64,000 bases of DNA from Paraburkholderia tagetis (lineage in GTDB: Bacteria; Pseudomonadota; Gammaproteobacteria; Burkholderiales; Burkholderiaceae): NCBI RefSeq assembly GCF_022213065.1, contig NZ_JAKLJA010000004.1, positions 297,252 to 361,251 on the forward strand, written 5' to 3'. The notes beneath the pieces are model-generated. The model was not told the origin of the DNA and ran no database searches. It saw nothing but the letters and a program-made list of their open reading frames with translations. Each line of letters opens with the position of its first letter. The stretch's first letter is position 1. Positions 8,638 to 16,570 of this stretch are shown here, in pieces. The translations under genes were made by a program, and so were the position numbers.

Positions 8638-9405
8638 TCAGGCGCGGGAGCCCACCGGATGTTTTCGCAGCCTTCGACGTTCGAAGGCGTTGCGCAACTG
8701 ACCCAGGATCAACGCACTGGCAATCAGGGCTAGATACAGAGCGACGAGATTGTGACGCGTGGCATTGAGGGCGACCTGATGAATTACGAGCGTAGCATCG
8801 GCGGGCGGAAGAATGCGACTCTTTCCTTCGACTGCTCGCATCATCCGGATAAAGCCCGCAGCGGACAGCAGCGGCAACAGGACAACGAGCGCCAGCAGCG
8901 CAGGCCGCAAGCGACGCGCCCACGGAAAGTGGCGCAACCGGAACCACAGCCCGAGACATCCGTGGATCCAGCCGGGTGCAAGCAGCGCCAGTTGCAGGCC
9001 CTGCGTGCCGCTCGTAAGCAGCACGACAATGACGCGCTCGTAGTCAGGTTCGAAGCCATAGAGCGAAGACGCAAGCCGGGTCGTCACTGCATGGCGGATA
9101 AGCAGGAGCGGCAGGCTGAGCCCTGCCCAGAGGCGGATCCATTCCGCGGGCGGCAGCGCCCAGTGGCGCCGCCCGTATATCGTGTGCAACGCCAGCGCGA
9201 AATGCAGAGTTGCAGCGCCGTAGAGCGCGATCGTTCCAGGTATGCTGCGCCAGAGCCTCAGGGCGAGTACGAGACCGTGGCCGGCCAGATCGAGCGACCA
9301 GATCCCGAGCGCGTGATTGACCAGATGCAGAAAGAGATAAGTCAGCATCACGAGGCCCGATCCTAGTTGGAGCCGGCGCAGAATGGATTGCACCCTGACG
9401 CTCAC
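8638..9405 (-). CDS. b-type cytochrome-like membrane protein
   Basis: 255 residues with about five to six transmembrane helices. Histidines sit in helix contexts (FLHLVNHALG, HFALALH, PGWIHG) as in succinate dehydrogenase/fumarate reductase membrane anchors. The sequence style also resembles the membrane domain that precedes a 2Fe-2S ferredoxin and cyclase domain in some bacterial adenylate cyclases, but here the protein stops after the membrane part. The GTG start overlaps the preceding gene's stop (GTGA). It is part of the sigma-factor operon. A haem-binding redox-sensing role is inference. Confidence 0.7.
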   Translation of the reverse strand: MSVRVQSILRRLQLGSGLVMLTYLFLHLVNHALGIWSLDLAGHGLVLALRLWRSIPGTIALYGAATLHFALALHTIYGRRHWALPPAEWIRLWAGLSLPLLLIRHAVTTRLASSLYGFEPDYERVIVVLLTSGTQGLQLALLAPGWIHGCLGLWFRLRHFPWARRLRPALLALVVLLPLLSAAGFIRMMRAVEGKSRILPPADATLVIHQVALNATRHNLVALYLALIASALILGQLRNAFERRRLRKHPVGSRA

Positions 9406-9725
9406 TTCCGCCTCCAGTGAGCGATGCGCGACATCCTTTGAGCGGGCGTCGCCATGGCGCCCGCTATTCTCGCAAGTTTGTTGATGCGCCGGCGTAATCT
9501 GCCAGATTCGCTGCCAGATTCGCGGCCAGATGCACTGGACGCGCTGGACGCCGTTGACCCGTGCGGGGCGCTGTCCTGCTCATGCGCTGCACATTGACGC
9601 AGCGATTCGGCGAAGCGCTGTAATGCCGATATCGAACCGCATACGCTCTGGTATTCCTCGCGGCCAATCCTGCCGTCGAGGATAACGGTCAATCCCGACG
9701 CACGAGCCCTGTCGATGATGTCCAT
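9402..9725 (-). CDS. small hypothetical protein, first gene of the sigma operon
   Basis: 107 residues from MDIIDRARASG, with GAGGGAA about 6 bases before the ATG. The first ~45 residues look like a conserved Burkholderia small domain (ILDGRIGREEYQSV, ALQRFAESL). The rest is low-complexity Ser/Gly/Arg sequence. It is coupled to the following membrane protein gene by a 4-base overlap. The function is unknown. A promoter-like motif ends about 30 bases upstream. Confidence 0.65.
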   Translation of the reverse strand: MDIIDRARASGLTVILDGRIGREEYQSVCGSISALQRFAESLRQCAAHEQDSAPHGSTASSASSASGRESGSESGRLRRRINKLARIAGAMATPAQRMSRIAHWRRK

Positions 9726-9754
9726 TTCGTTTCCCTCATTTCGTGTGCCACGAC

Positions 9755-9786
9755 TGCAATACCGCGAAGCCGCGCCGGTTATTCCC
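9755..9786 (-). promoter_or_regulatory. putative ECF promoter for the sigma operon
   Basis: On the minus strand this reads GGGAATAA, then 14 bases, then CGGTATTGCA. The identical blocks with identical spacing occur on the plus strand at 9880-9911. The -10-like block ends about 30 bases before the first gene of the operon. GGAA-type -35 elements are typical of ECF sigma factors. Confidence 0.7.
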
Positions 9787-9879
9787 GGATTCGACGAGAG
9801 ACATGTGAAGGCAGGCAGATGTGCCGGGCCTGCGTCCGCGCGCATTGCCGCCGGACAGTGAAGTGACGTGTCCAGGATC

Positions 9880-9911
9880 GGGAATAAAGCGGCTGCGTGG
9901 GCGGTATTGCA
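9880..9911 (+). promoter_or_regulatory. putative ECF promoter for metallophosphoesterase-cupredoxin
   Basis: GGGAATAA, 14 bases, CGGTATTGCA: the same blocks and spacing as the divergent copy at 9755-9786. It lies about 75 bases before the metallophosphoesterase ATG. The match makes both operons likely targets of the sigma factor encoded here. Confidence 0.7.
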
Positions 9912-9984
9912 CCTGAACCCCGCCCAAGAAGGCACTCCGGATCGAATCGGCGGGCGGCTTCCTGAACCCAGTCGAGAGGACATC

Positions 9985-10929
9985 ATGTCGTCAGATCTTC
10001 CTTCCCAACCGTCGCGCCGAAATGCCCTGAAATGTCTCGCCTTCGGTGGCGTGGGCACCGTGTTTGTCCTGGCCGGAGGCATCCTCACGCCCGTGCAGCT
10101 AGCCCTTGCTGCCAGCACTGAGGACAAGTCGGCGGCTTCCGGTATTCCGCTATTCCTGCAGATCAGCGACTCGCATATTGGCTTCAACAAGGAAGCCAAT
10201 CCCGATGTCGCGGGCACGCTCAAACAAACGATTGATTACGTCAACGCCATGCCGGTCAAACCTGCCCTGGCGATTCACACGGGCGATATCACCCATCTTT
10301 CCAAACCGGCAGAGTTCGATCTCGCGTCCCAGTTGCTCTCTGGGCTGAACGTCACGGAGTTGCACACTGTGCCGGGAGAGCACGACGTGACAGACGGACC
10401 GCAAGGCGAATACTTCAAGCGCTTCGGACAGGCGTCAGACAACCGGGGCTATTACAGCTTCGACAGCCATGGCGTGCACTTTGTCGGGCTCGTCAATGTG
10501 ATGCATTTCAAGCCAAACGGTCTGGGAAGCCTGGGTGAGGACCAGCTTGCCTGGCTGGAAAACGATCTGAGGGGCCGCACGTCCAGCACGCCGATCGTTG
10601 TGTTCGTGCACATGCCTATGTGGACGATCTATGAACCCTGGGGCTGGGGTACCGGCGATGCGGGTCAGGCGATGGAGTATCTGAAGCGATTCGGCTCGGT
10701 CACCGTCGTCAATGGCCATATTCATCAGATCGTTTCCAAGGTGGAGGGCAATATCACGTTCCATACCGCGCGCTCGACCGCCTATCCACAGCCGACGGCC
10801 GGCAATGGTCCCGGCCCCGGGCCGCTTACCGTGCCTGGCGATCAGCTACAAAAGATGCTTGGCGTAACCAGCATCAGTATCTCGCGCCACCCTCTCGCCG
10901 CATCGCTTTCCGACAAAACGCTCGCCTGA
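9985..10929 (+). CDS. Tat-exported metallophosphoesterase
   Basis: 314 residues from an ATG preceded by GAGAGGA. A twin-arginine signal (SRRNALK, then a hydrophobic stretch ending LALAAS) predicts folded export. Calcineurin-like metal motifs appear in order: DSH in QISDSHIGF, GD in HTGDITH, GEHD (usually GNHD), FVHMP and NGHIHQ. It is probably a periplasmic phosphoesterase; the substrate is unknown. The cupredoxin gene follows 35 bases later in the same direction, and an ECF-type promoter motif lies upstream. Confidence 0.88.
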   Translation: MSSDLPSQPSRRNALKCLAFGGVGTVFVLAGGILTPVQLALAASTEDKSAASGIPLFLQISDSHIGFNKEANPDVAGTLKQTIDYVNAMPVKPALAIHTGDITHLSKPAEFDLASQLLSGLNVTELHTVPGEHDVTDGPQGEYFKRFGQASDNRGYYSFDSHGVHFVGLVNVMHFKPNGLGSLGEDQLAWLENDLRGRTSSTPIVVFVHMPMWTIYEPWGWGTGDAGQAMEYLKRFGSVTVVNGHIHQIVSKVEGNITFHTARSTAYPQPTAGNGPGPGPLTVPGDQLQKMLGVTSISISRHPLAASLSDKTLA

Positions 10930-10964
10930 CGACGAAATTCATTCATTGAACAAGGATCGAAGCC

Positions 10965-11312
10965 ATGCTATCCGCTTTCTTTCGTCGCACCTTCATTCGC
11001 TCCGTCGGGAGCGGGATGCTCATCGTGGCATTGGCCGCAGCGTCGCCTGCCGCGCAGGCCCAGGACCCCGATGAGATCATCATCAAGAATTTCATGTTTT
11101 CGCCGATGTCCCTGACGGTCAAGACCGGCACGACGGTGACCTGGAAAAACATGGATGGCGAGCCGCACTCGATCGTCAACGATACCGGCGTCTTCCACTC
11201 CGCGGCGCTCGACCAGGACGATACCTTTCAGTTCAAGTTCGACAAGCCGGGGGTCTATAAGGTGTTTTGCGGTATCCACCCGTACATGAAGGCAACCATC
11301 ACGGTGCAGTAG
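10965..11312 (+). CDS. periplasmic cupredoxin (plastocyanin/amicyanin-like)
   Basis: 115 residues with a Sec signal peptide ending ASPAAQAQ. The type 1 copper ligands are all visible: His68 in EPHSIV, then Cys102, His105 and Met108 in FCGIHPYM. It should carry single electrons in the periplasm. It is likely co-transcribed with the metallophosphoesterase. Together with the membrane b-type protein of the divergent operon, it suggests that this sigma regulon deals with redox or copper stress (inference). Confidence 0.9.
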   Translation: MLSAFFRRTFIRSVGSGMLIVALAAASPAAQAQDPDEIIIKNFMFSPMSLTVKTGTTVTWKNMDGEPHSIVNDTGVFHSAALDQDDTFQFKFDKPGVYKVFCGIHPYMKATITVQ

Positions 11313-11457
11313 GTGGATTGGCGTCTATTCGGTGCGGCGTGTTCAGGCAGTTTCGATGCACCGAAAAGGCCAATCTCGCCTGTATTGAGTCGTGCGGCGG
11401 GCCGGTCCCTGGCCGCGCGGCTCTGACTTTCCGCCTTCATCGGCCTGGACTCGTCAC

Positions 11458-12405
11458 ATGAACCAGCTACAAGCCATGCGCGTCTTCACGCGTGTCGTCG
11501 ACCTGAGCAGCTTCACCCGCGCGGGCGATCAGCTCGGCATGTCCGCCGCAGCCGTCACGCGCAGCGTTGCCATGCTGGAGGCGCATCTGAACATGCGCCT
11601 CCTGAACCGCTCCACGCGTAGCCTCTCGCTTACCGAGACGGGCCGCCTCTATCTGGACGGCTGCCGCGCCGTGATAGAAAAGCTCGATGAAGTGGAATCC
11701 GAACTCGTGCGCGCCACGTGCGACCCGAGCGGCGCACTGCGCATTGCCGCGCCTTCGGTGTTCGCAAGCGGTGCGCTCACCGCGCTGCTCGGTGCGTATC
11801 GCGGCGTGAATCCGCGCGTGGATTTCGATGTGACTGCGTACGACAGCCACATCGACATGATCGAAGGCGGTTTCGACGTGTGCTTCGCCACCGACCGCCA
11901 GCAGGTGAACGCCTCGCTCGTGAGACGCAAACTCACTTCCCTGAAGGAGGTTGTGGTGGCCGCGCCCGGCTATCTCGCGCGCAAAGGCGTGCCGTGCACG
12001 CCCGGAGAACTCGCGCAGCACGACCTGCTTGCTGTCTCCGACGCGCCGCGCAGCTGGACGTTCGCCAACGCCGAGGGCCTGCAGCGCGTGAGCGTGAACG
12101 GTCCGCTCACTGCGAGCGGCTACGCCACCGTGCGCGCCGCGGCGCTCGCCAACATGGGGATTGCACTGCTGCCGCTGCCGCTCGTTACCGACGACATCGC
12201 GCGCGGCGTGCTGCTGTCCGTGCTCAACGCGTACGACATAAGCGGCGGCATGCAGCACGTCTTCATCGTGTACCCCGGCCGCAACTACCTGACGATGAAA
12301 GCGCGCAGCTTCATCGACTTCGCGGTCGAGCAGTTCCGTGCCAATCCTGCAAACGCAGCCAGCGGCACGCACAGCCCCCCGGTCGCGCTGCGCGCCGTCG
12401 CATAA
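11458..12405 (+). CDS. LysR family transcriptional regulator
   Basis: 315 residues from MNQLQAMRVFTRVVDLSSF. The N-terminal winged helix-turn-helix reads LGMSAAAVTRSVAMLEAHLNMRLLNRSTR, followed by a periplasmic-binding-protein-like effector domain. It belongs to the DsdC/AaeR-like group of short LysR proteins with the MNQLQAMRVF start. The neighbours give no clear target, and its effector is unknown. Confidence 0.9.
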   Translation: MNQLQAMRVFTRVVDLSSFTRAGDQLGMSAAAVTRSVAMLEAHLNMRLLNRSTRSLSLTETGRLYLDGCRAVIEKLDEVESELVRATCDPSGALRIAAPSVFASGALTALLGAYRGVNPRVDFDVTAYDSHIDMIEGGFDVCFATDRQQVNASLVRRKLTSLKEVVVAAPGYLARKGVPCTPGELAQHDLLAVSDAPRSWTFANAEGLQRVSVNGPLTASGYATVRAAALANMGIALLPLPLVTDDIARGVLLSVLNAYDISGGMQHVFIVYPGRNYLTMKARSFIDFAVEQFRANPANAASGTHSPPVALRAVA

Positions 12406-12505
12406 GGTGCATGAAGCACATCGAGCGCATATCCTGTGGCGCGCGTGTCGCCCGAATATGGACGTAACTGGTGCGGTCGACAAAGTCGGTTCGCTACAAA
12501 AATCT

Positions 12506-12535
12506 GGGAATAAAGTCGAATCAAGCTGAGTTAAA
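12506..12535 (+). promoter_or_regulatory. possible third ECF-type promoter
   Basis: GGGAATAA occurs again at 12506-12513, followed after 14 bases by GAGTTAAA. Only the -35-like block and the GT of the -10-like block match the sigma-operon promoters. It lies about 50 bases before the small secreted protein gene. Confidence 0.35.
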
Positions 12536-12582
12536 CATGATGTAGCACGTGAAGTTTTTAGATATCAACTTAGGAGTTCGAA

Positions 12583-12852
12583 ATGAACAAGCATCTTGTC
12601 TTCGGCCTTTCCATTGCCATTCTTGCATCGGCTAGCGTCGCGGCCAACGTGTCCGCTCAGGAAAAGACCAATGCCGAAGTCCGCCAGGACTCCGGGCACC
12701 AGGCGGCCCGCAATGAGCAAAACGCAAGCGGCGTCGGCGCCGGGATGTCGGGTTCGGACGCGCCGGGCGTTGCCGGACCATCGGCGGCTGGCAAGGCGGA
12801 GACGAACTGTGTCGGTCCGGTCAGCTTTTGCACGCTCTACTTCGGTAGTTGA
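12583..12852 (+). CDS. small secreted protein of unknown function
   Basis: 89 residues with AGGAG upstream of the ATG. A clear signal peptide (MNKHLVFGLSIAILASASVAA, cut near VSAQE) precedes a short hydrophilic mature region. Two cysteines near the C-terminus (NCVGPVSFC) could form a disulfide. No domain is recognised. A possible ECF-type promoter lies in front. Confidence 0.7.
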   Translation: MNKHLVFGLSIAILASASVAANVSAQEKTNAEVRQDSGHQAARNEQNASGVGAGMSGSDAPGVAGPSAAGKAETNCVGPVSFCTLYFGS

Positions 12853-12970
12853 ATGCGTGCGCATGGCAGCCATGCGTCAGCCATGACTGCGCTATCAGAG
12901 ATAATCGATAGATGAGATTTCTGAAGATAAAGCGATAGCCGAAATTAGCGATCAGCTATCGCTTGATTTT

Positions 12971-14248
12971 TCAGTTGCGTGCGCAACGAAATCCCGCATA
13001 GACATACTGATAGCGCGGTTGAAACCAGTTTCTGAACGTCGGACGCATCATGCAGCCGGCGGTGCATGCGGAACCGCCTTTCATCGAATAATGCTGTCCG
13101 TCGAAAAAGTTCGCCGAATAGCCTTCGTAGAAGGGAAATGGCTCGAAGCCAGGCAGCGGTCCGAATGTCGTCGAGGTCCATTCCCAGCCGTTGCCGTATA
13201 GCCCCTCCACGCCCCACGTGCTCGCGCTGTCCGGTGTCGCGTCCACGGCGACGGGGTTCCAGCTCCGGAAGTCGAAGTTGTCCGTGGAGCCCGGCAGTGC
13301 GCCGTGCGCCGCGCGCTGCCATTCGGCCTCGGTCGGCAGTCGCGCGCCGCGCCACCGAGCGAAGGCGCTGGCTTCCGCCTGACTCACATAGACCGGCCAC
13401 GCGAGCGGAAGCGGAATGTCTTCGAACATCGTACGCAGACGCCAGCCGCCGGCGTCGGGCACCCAGAAGACAGGATGTTCGATGCCTTCGGTTTCCTTCC
13501 ACGCCCAATTGGCGTCGTCCCACAAGTCCTTGCGCCGATAGCCACCATCGGCGATGAAATCGAGCCAGGCGCCGTTGGTCACCATATAGCGGTCGATCTC
13601 GAATGCCGCCACATCCACCTGCTGTTCGCCGAACTCGTTGTCCCAGCCGAAGACGCCGCGCTCGTGCGTCATGCCGAGCTCGGTGCGGCCGGCCGGCACG
13701 CTCACCATCGACGGCGTCGCGACGTAGAGGTGATCGGCGATATCGCGCGCCGCAGCGGGTGCGTGCTTCTGCGCGAACGGCAATTGATGAAGCATGTAGG
13801 TGAGCGTCTCGACGTGCATCAGACGATGCTCGATGGCCACGTTCAGCAATTGAGCCTCGGTGTCGTGCTGCGAGGCGCCGGGCGCCAGGTCGAGCGCAGC
13901 GAGCTGCGCGTCGATGCGCGTGCGGGCGTCGCGAGCATAGTCGCGCACTTCGGTGAGGCGTGGCCAATCGGCGGGCGTGTCGGTGGGCAGCGCGCCGTCG
14001 ACGGGGTCGATACCGAACGCGAACAACTGGTCGAGGCGCGGATCGGCGGACGGCAGGTCGAACAGGCGCTTGTCGAGCAGGTTGCGGTCGAACGCTTCGA
14101 GATGGCCGATGTAGAACACGATGCGGTGGCGTTCGCGGATCGGCCGCTCGTAGAGGAATTCGGGCTTGACGACGGCAAACAACGCATCGCTGGCGGCACG
14201 TGCGCGGGCGAGGCGGACGGCGAGCGTGGGCGAGGACGGGAGCTGCAT
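12971..14248 (-). CDS. EgtB/OvoA-like nonheme iron enzyme (SUMF1 fold)
   Basis: 425 residues with an N-terminal DinB_2 domain and a C-terminal FGE-sulfatase/SUMF1 domain. The three iron-binding histidines of this family are visible as His49 (FYIGHLEAFD), His141 and His145 (HRLMHVETL). The C-terminal block NFFDGQHYSMKGGS, followed by RPTFRNWFQPRYQYVYAGFRC, resembles OvoA more than classical EgtB. These enzymes join a sulfur (or selenium) compound to histidine or hercynine with O2. No methyltransferase egtD gene and no senB/senC partner is next to it, so ergothioneine, ovothiol-like and selenoneine roles all remain open. Confidence 0.8.
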   Translation of the reverse strand: MQLPSSPTLAVRLARARAASDALFAVVKPEFLYERPIRERHRIVFYIGHLEAFDRNLLDKRLFDLPSADPRLDQLFAFGIDPVDGALPTDTPADWPRLTEVRDYARDARTRIDAQLAALDLAPGASQHDTEAQLLNVAIEHRLMHVETLTYMLHQLPFAQKHAPAAARDIADHLYVATPSMVSVPAGRTELGMTHERGVFGWDNEFGEQQVDVAAFEIDRYMVTNGAWLDFIADGGYRRKDLWDDANWAWKETEGIEHPVFWVPDAGGWRLRTMFEDIPLPLAWPVYVSQAEASAFARWRGARLPTEAEWQRAAHGALPGSTDNFDFRSWNPVAVDATPDSASTWGVEGLYGNGWEWTSTTFGPLPGFEPFPFYEGYSANFFDGQHYSMKGGSACTAGCMMRPTFRNWFQPRYQYVYAGFRCARN

Positions 14249-14424
14249 TGCGGCGAGTCTCCTGACTTGGGCGGTGAACGAACTTTACCGCTGCGCAGGA
14301 GCCGTGCCAACGTTCACGCCGGGGCGGCGGGCCATTATCGGAGGCGGGATCAGGAGGGGGCGATCGAGGGGGCGGCGTAAACAAGGCAAGGACGTCACGG
14401 GGACGTCAGGGACGGGGATACGGC

Positions 14425-14453
14425 CGCGCGCCGCCAGCAAGGGGCGGCGCGCG
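14425..14453 (-). terminator. GC-rich hairpin after the fnr-type gene
   Basis: An 11-base perfect stem (14425-14435 with 14443-14453) and a 7-base loop lie 15 bases past the stop of the minus-strand Fnr-type gene. No T-run follows, so termination is likely but not certain. Confidence 0.45.
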
Positions 14454-14467
14454 TTGGGGCACTGCGC

Positions 14468-15223
14468 TTACAGGTGCCGCAGACCTTCGATATCGATGAT
14501 GCGGATGAGTTTGCCCTGTGTGTCGATCAGGCCGCGCTTTTGAAATCTTGACAGGGTGCGGCTGACCGTTTCGAGCGTCATGCCGAGATAGCTGCCCATG
14601 TCTTCGCGCGTCATGCGCAGGTTGAACTCCGCATGCGAGTAGCCGCGCTGGCCGTTGCGCTCGGAGACGTCGAGCAGGAAGGCGGCCACGCGCTCATCGG
14701 CGGAAAGCGAGCCCAACACCATCATCTGTGACGACTCGCGGATGAGCTGGTCGCTCATGAGCCGGTGCAGGCGGTCCTGCATGGCGCCGGTTTCGCGGCA
14801 CAGGTGCTTGAGCGCCGAGTAGGGAATGATGCACACCGAGCTGTCTTCGAGCGCCGTCGCACTGCAGGTGTGGAAGTCGGTGCTGATGCCGTCGATGCCC
14901 AACGGGTCGCCGGCGAGACGCAGGCCCGTGACCTGTTCGCGGCCGTCGCGGTGCGCCATGACGGTTTTCAACGAGCCGGAGCGAACGGCATAGAGCGTGT
15001 CGAACGGGTCGCCGGCGCGATAGAGCGCTTCACCGCGCCGCACGCTGCGCGCGTTGCAGATAAGCGCTTCGAGCTTCGGAAGGTCGTCGAGCGCGAGCCC
15101 TTGAGGCATGCATAGATGACGCATTGCGCAACTCGAGCAGCGCGCGGAAGTGCGCGGACTCGTTGTGGTGTTGCGGCTGGCACGGCGCACGGTGGTGTGC
15201 GATACGACAGTAGGGGTTAGCAT
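14468..15223 (-). CDS. Fnr-type oxygen-responsive regulator (Crp/Fnr family)
   Basis: 251 residues with an AGGAG-like site before the ATG. Cys29, Cys32 and Cys38 (CSSCAMRHLC) have the same spacing as the E. coli FNR cluster ligands, and Cys131 (SSVCIIP) aligns with FNR Cys122. A 4Fe-4S oxygen sensor is therefore predicted. A cyclic-nucleotide-binding fold follows, then a helix-turn-helix (MTREDMGSYLGMTLETVSRTLSRF). It probably switches genes for low-oxygen respiration. The universal stress protein upstream is a typical Fnr target. Confidence 0.92.
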   Translation of the reverse strand: MLTPTVVSHTTVRRASRNTTTSPRTSARCSSCAMRHLCMPQGLALDDLPKLEALICNARSVRRGEALYRAGDPFDTLYAVRSGSLKTVMAHRDGREQVTGLRLAGDPLGIDGISTDFHTCSATALEDSSVCIIPYSALKHLCRETGAMQDRLHRLMSDQLIRESSQMMVLGSLSADERVAAFLLDVSERNGQRGYSHAEFNLRMTREDMGSYLGMTLETVSRTLSRFQKRGLIDTQGKLIRIIDIEGLRHL

Positions 15224-15311
15224 CGGCTTGCTCCTGTAATCGACTTTCGGAGCATTGTCACACCGCGTTTAAATCTTAAAATGGCGGCAAAACGCCGCGC
15301 ATATGAGATGG

Positions 15312-15369
15312 ACCCGCTTGAGCCTTGTCAGAAGCCGCTTTCGCGGTAAGTGATTGGGCTCAAGCGGGT
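15312..15369. repeat. long inverted repeat with nested hairpin
   Basis: A perfect 13-base inverted repeat (ACCCGCTTGAGCC at 15312-15324 and its complement at 15357-15369) encloses a second small hairpin (CCGC-TTTC-GCGG at 15335-15346). It lies between the start of the fnr-type gene and the stop of the universal stress gene. It could terminate the stress gene, fold in the fnr leader RNA, or bind a regulator. Confidence 0.6.
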
Positions 15370-15424
15370 TTAAAAAGGCAGTAATTGACTCGTTATCTTG
15401 TAATTTTGAGTTATTCGGCGCTCG

Positions 15425-15895
15425 TTACCCGGCGTCTGTTTCGGATGCGCCTGCGGCGGAGGGAATCAACAGGACAGGTAGGGTCGATTGCCGCACACAG
15501 CGTTCGGCCACACTGCCGAGTATCAGCCGCTGGAAACCGCGTCTCCCGTGAGTGCCCATCACGATCAGGTCGGCGCCGCTCGTCTTTGCCGCGTTGAGCA
15601 CGAGCGTGGGTACGTCGTCGAGCGAGGACGCCTCTCCAGTCAGCATCTCGCCTTGCACGCCGCGCTCGCGTAGCACCTTGTTCATCTGCTCCGCGAGTTC
15701 CTTGCTCTGGACAATCATCTGGTTGCGCAGGATGGATGGATCGTAGCCCGGCGCGTCGAAATACATCGGCGTGTTTTCGATTACATAGAACGGTTGCAGT
15801 GTCGAGCCCATCGCCTTCGCCAACTCGAGCGCGGCCTCGAATGCGCGGCGCGACGTTTCGCTGCCGTCGACCGCAACCAGGATGCGTTTATACAT
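15425..15895 (-). CDS. universal stress protein (UspA family)
   Basis: 156 residues from MYKRILVAVDGSE, with GGAGG before the ATG. The ATP-binding motif G-x2-G-x9-G-S/T is present near the C-terminus (GTHGRRGFQRLILGS). It is a single-domain ATP-type Usp, cytosolic and usually induced by starvation or oxygen limitation. It is followed on the same strand by the Fnr-type regulator gene, with the inverted repeat between them. Confidence 0.92.
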   Translation of the reverse strand: MYKRILVAVDGSETSRRAFEAALELAKAMGSTLQPFYVIENTPMYFDAPGYDPSILRNQMIVQSKELAEQMNKVLRERGVQGEMLTGEASSLDDVPTLVLNAAKTSGADLIVMGTHGRRGFQRLILGSVAERCVRQSTLPVLLIPSAAGASETDAG

Positions 15896-16076
15896 GGAGC
15901 CTCCGCTTGAGTAGAACCAAAATGCACGTGGCTTCAGGGGTGACGTTCGCCCGTGGCCTTCTGCTGCATTTCTCGAACTTTAAAAAAGCTTAATTGATTG
16001 CTCAGAAAATTGCAGTGTCGTCGTCTGAAAAGTGGAAGAAGCCGGAAGGAATATCAATAAATCGGTGTCGGAGAGT

Positions 16077-16409
16077 GGCGCTTTACCCATTTCGGACTGC
16101 GCTGGCGCTGTCGGCAATCCTGACCGTCGGCTTCGGCTTGCTCGTGTGCGCTTGCGTGGGGCTCGCGTTCGCCACGCGCGCAACACCGCATCCATGCAAA
16201 TGAGGGCGGCGGGCCTGGACGGCGCAGCGCTCATCGAGGCCGTGCGGCACGTGCTCGTGGATGCCATTCATCTTGGCATCGGCGTGACCGGTTTCGCCGC
16301 GCTCGTGGCGGCGCTGTCCGTGCGCCGCATCGCGCATATCCGCTTTAGCCGTGCCGCCACGGCCGCACCTGCGCCGGCACCGGCGCGCGACCCGACTCAG
16401 GTCGAGTGA
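16077..16409 (+). pseudogene. decayed membrane transporter remnant (probably MFS)
   Basis: Two short hydrophobic stretches lie in different frames. One contains ALYPFRTALALSAILTVGFG and runs to a stop at 16203. The other, in the next frame, contains VDAIHLGIGVTGFAALVAAL followed by a basic end. Together they look like two helices from the C-terminal half of an MFS-type transporter with an internal deletion and a frameshift. The identity is tentative. The region could instead hold two unrelated small membrane peptides. Confidence 0.35.
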
Positions 16410-16570
16410 CGGCACCGACGCTCTGGCCCAGGACCTGCGTGTGCGGCTCGCCCGCTGCGGTGGTTTTCAGCCACCTTTGACGCGATTTGTCAGGCAAAAC
16501 TGAAATTCGCCTGACTTGACGTCGCGGGCCGTGGCGCAAGATGGGATCGATAAACAGGCGACCGCGGATC

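Noticed and set aside
15312..15369. Standard Rho-independent terminator for the universal stress gene
   Set aside because: No T-run follows the stem on the minus strand and the loop is long, so I list it as a repeat of unknown role.
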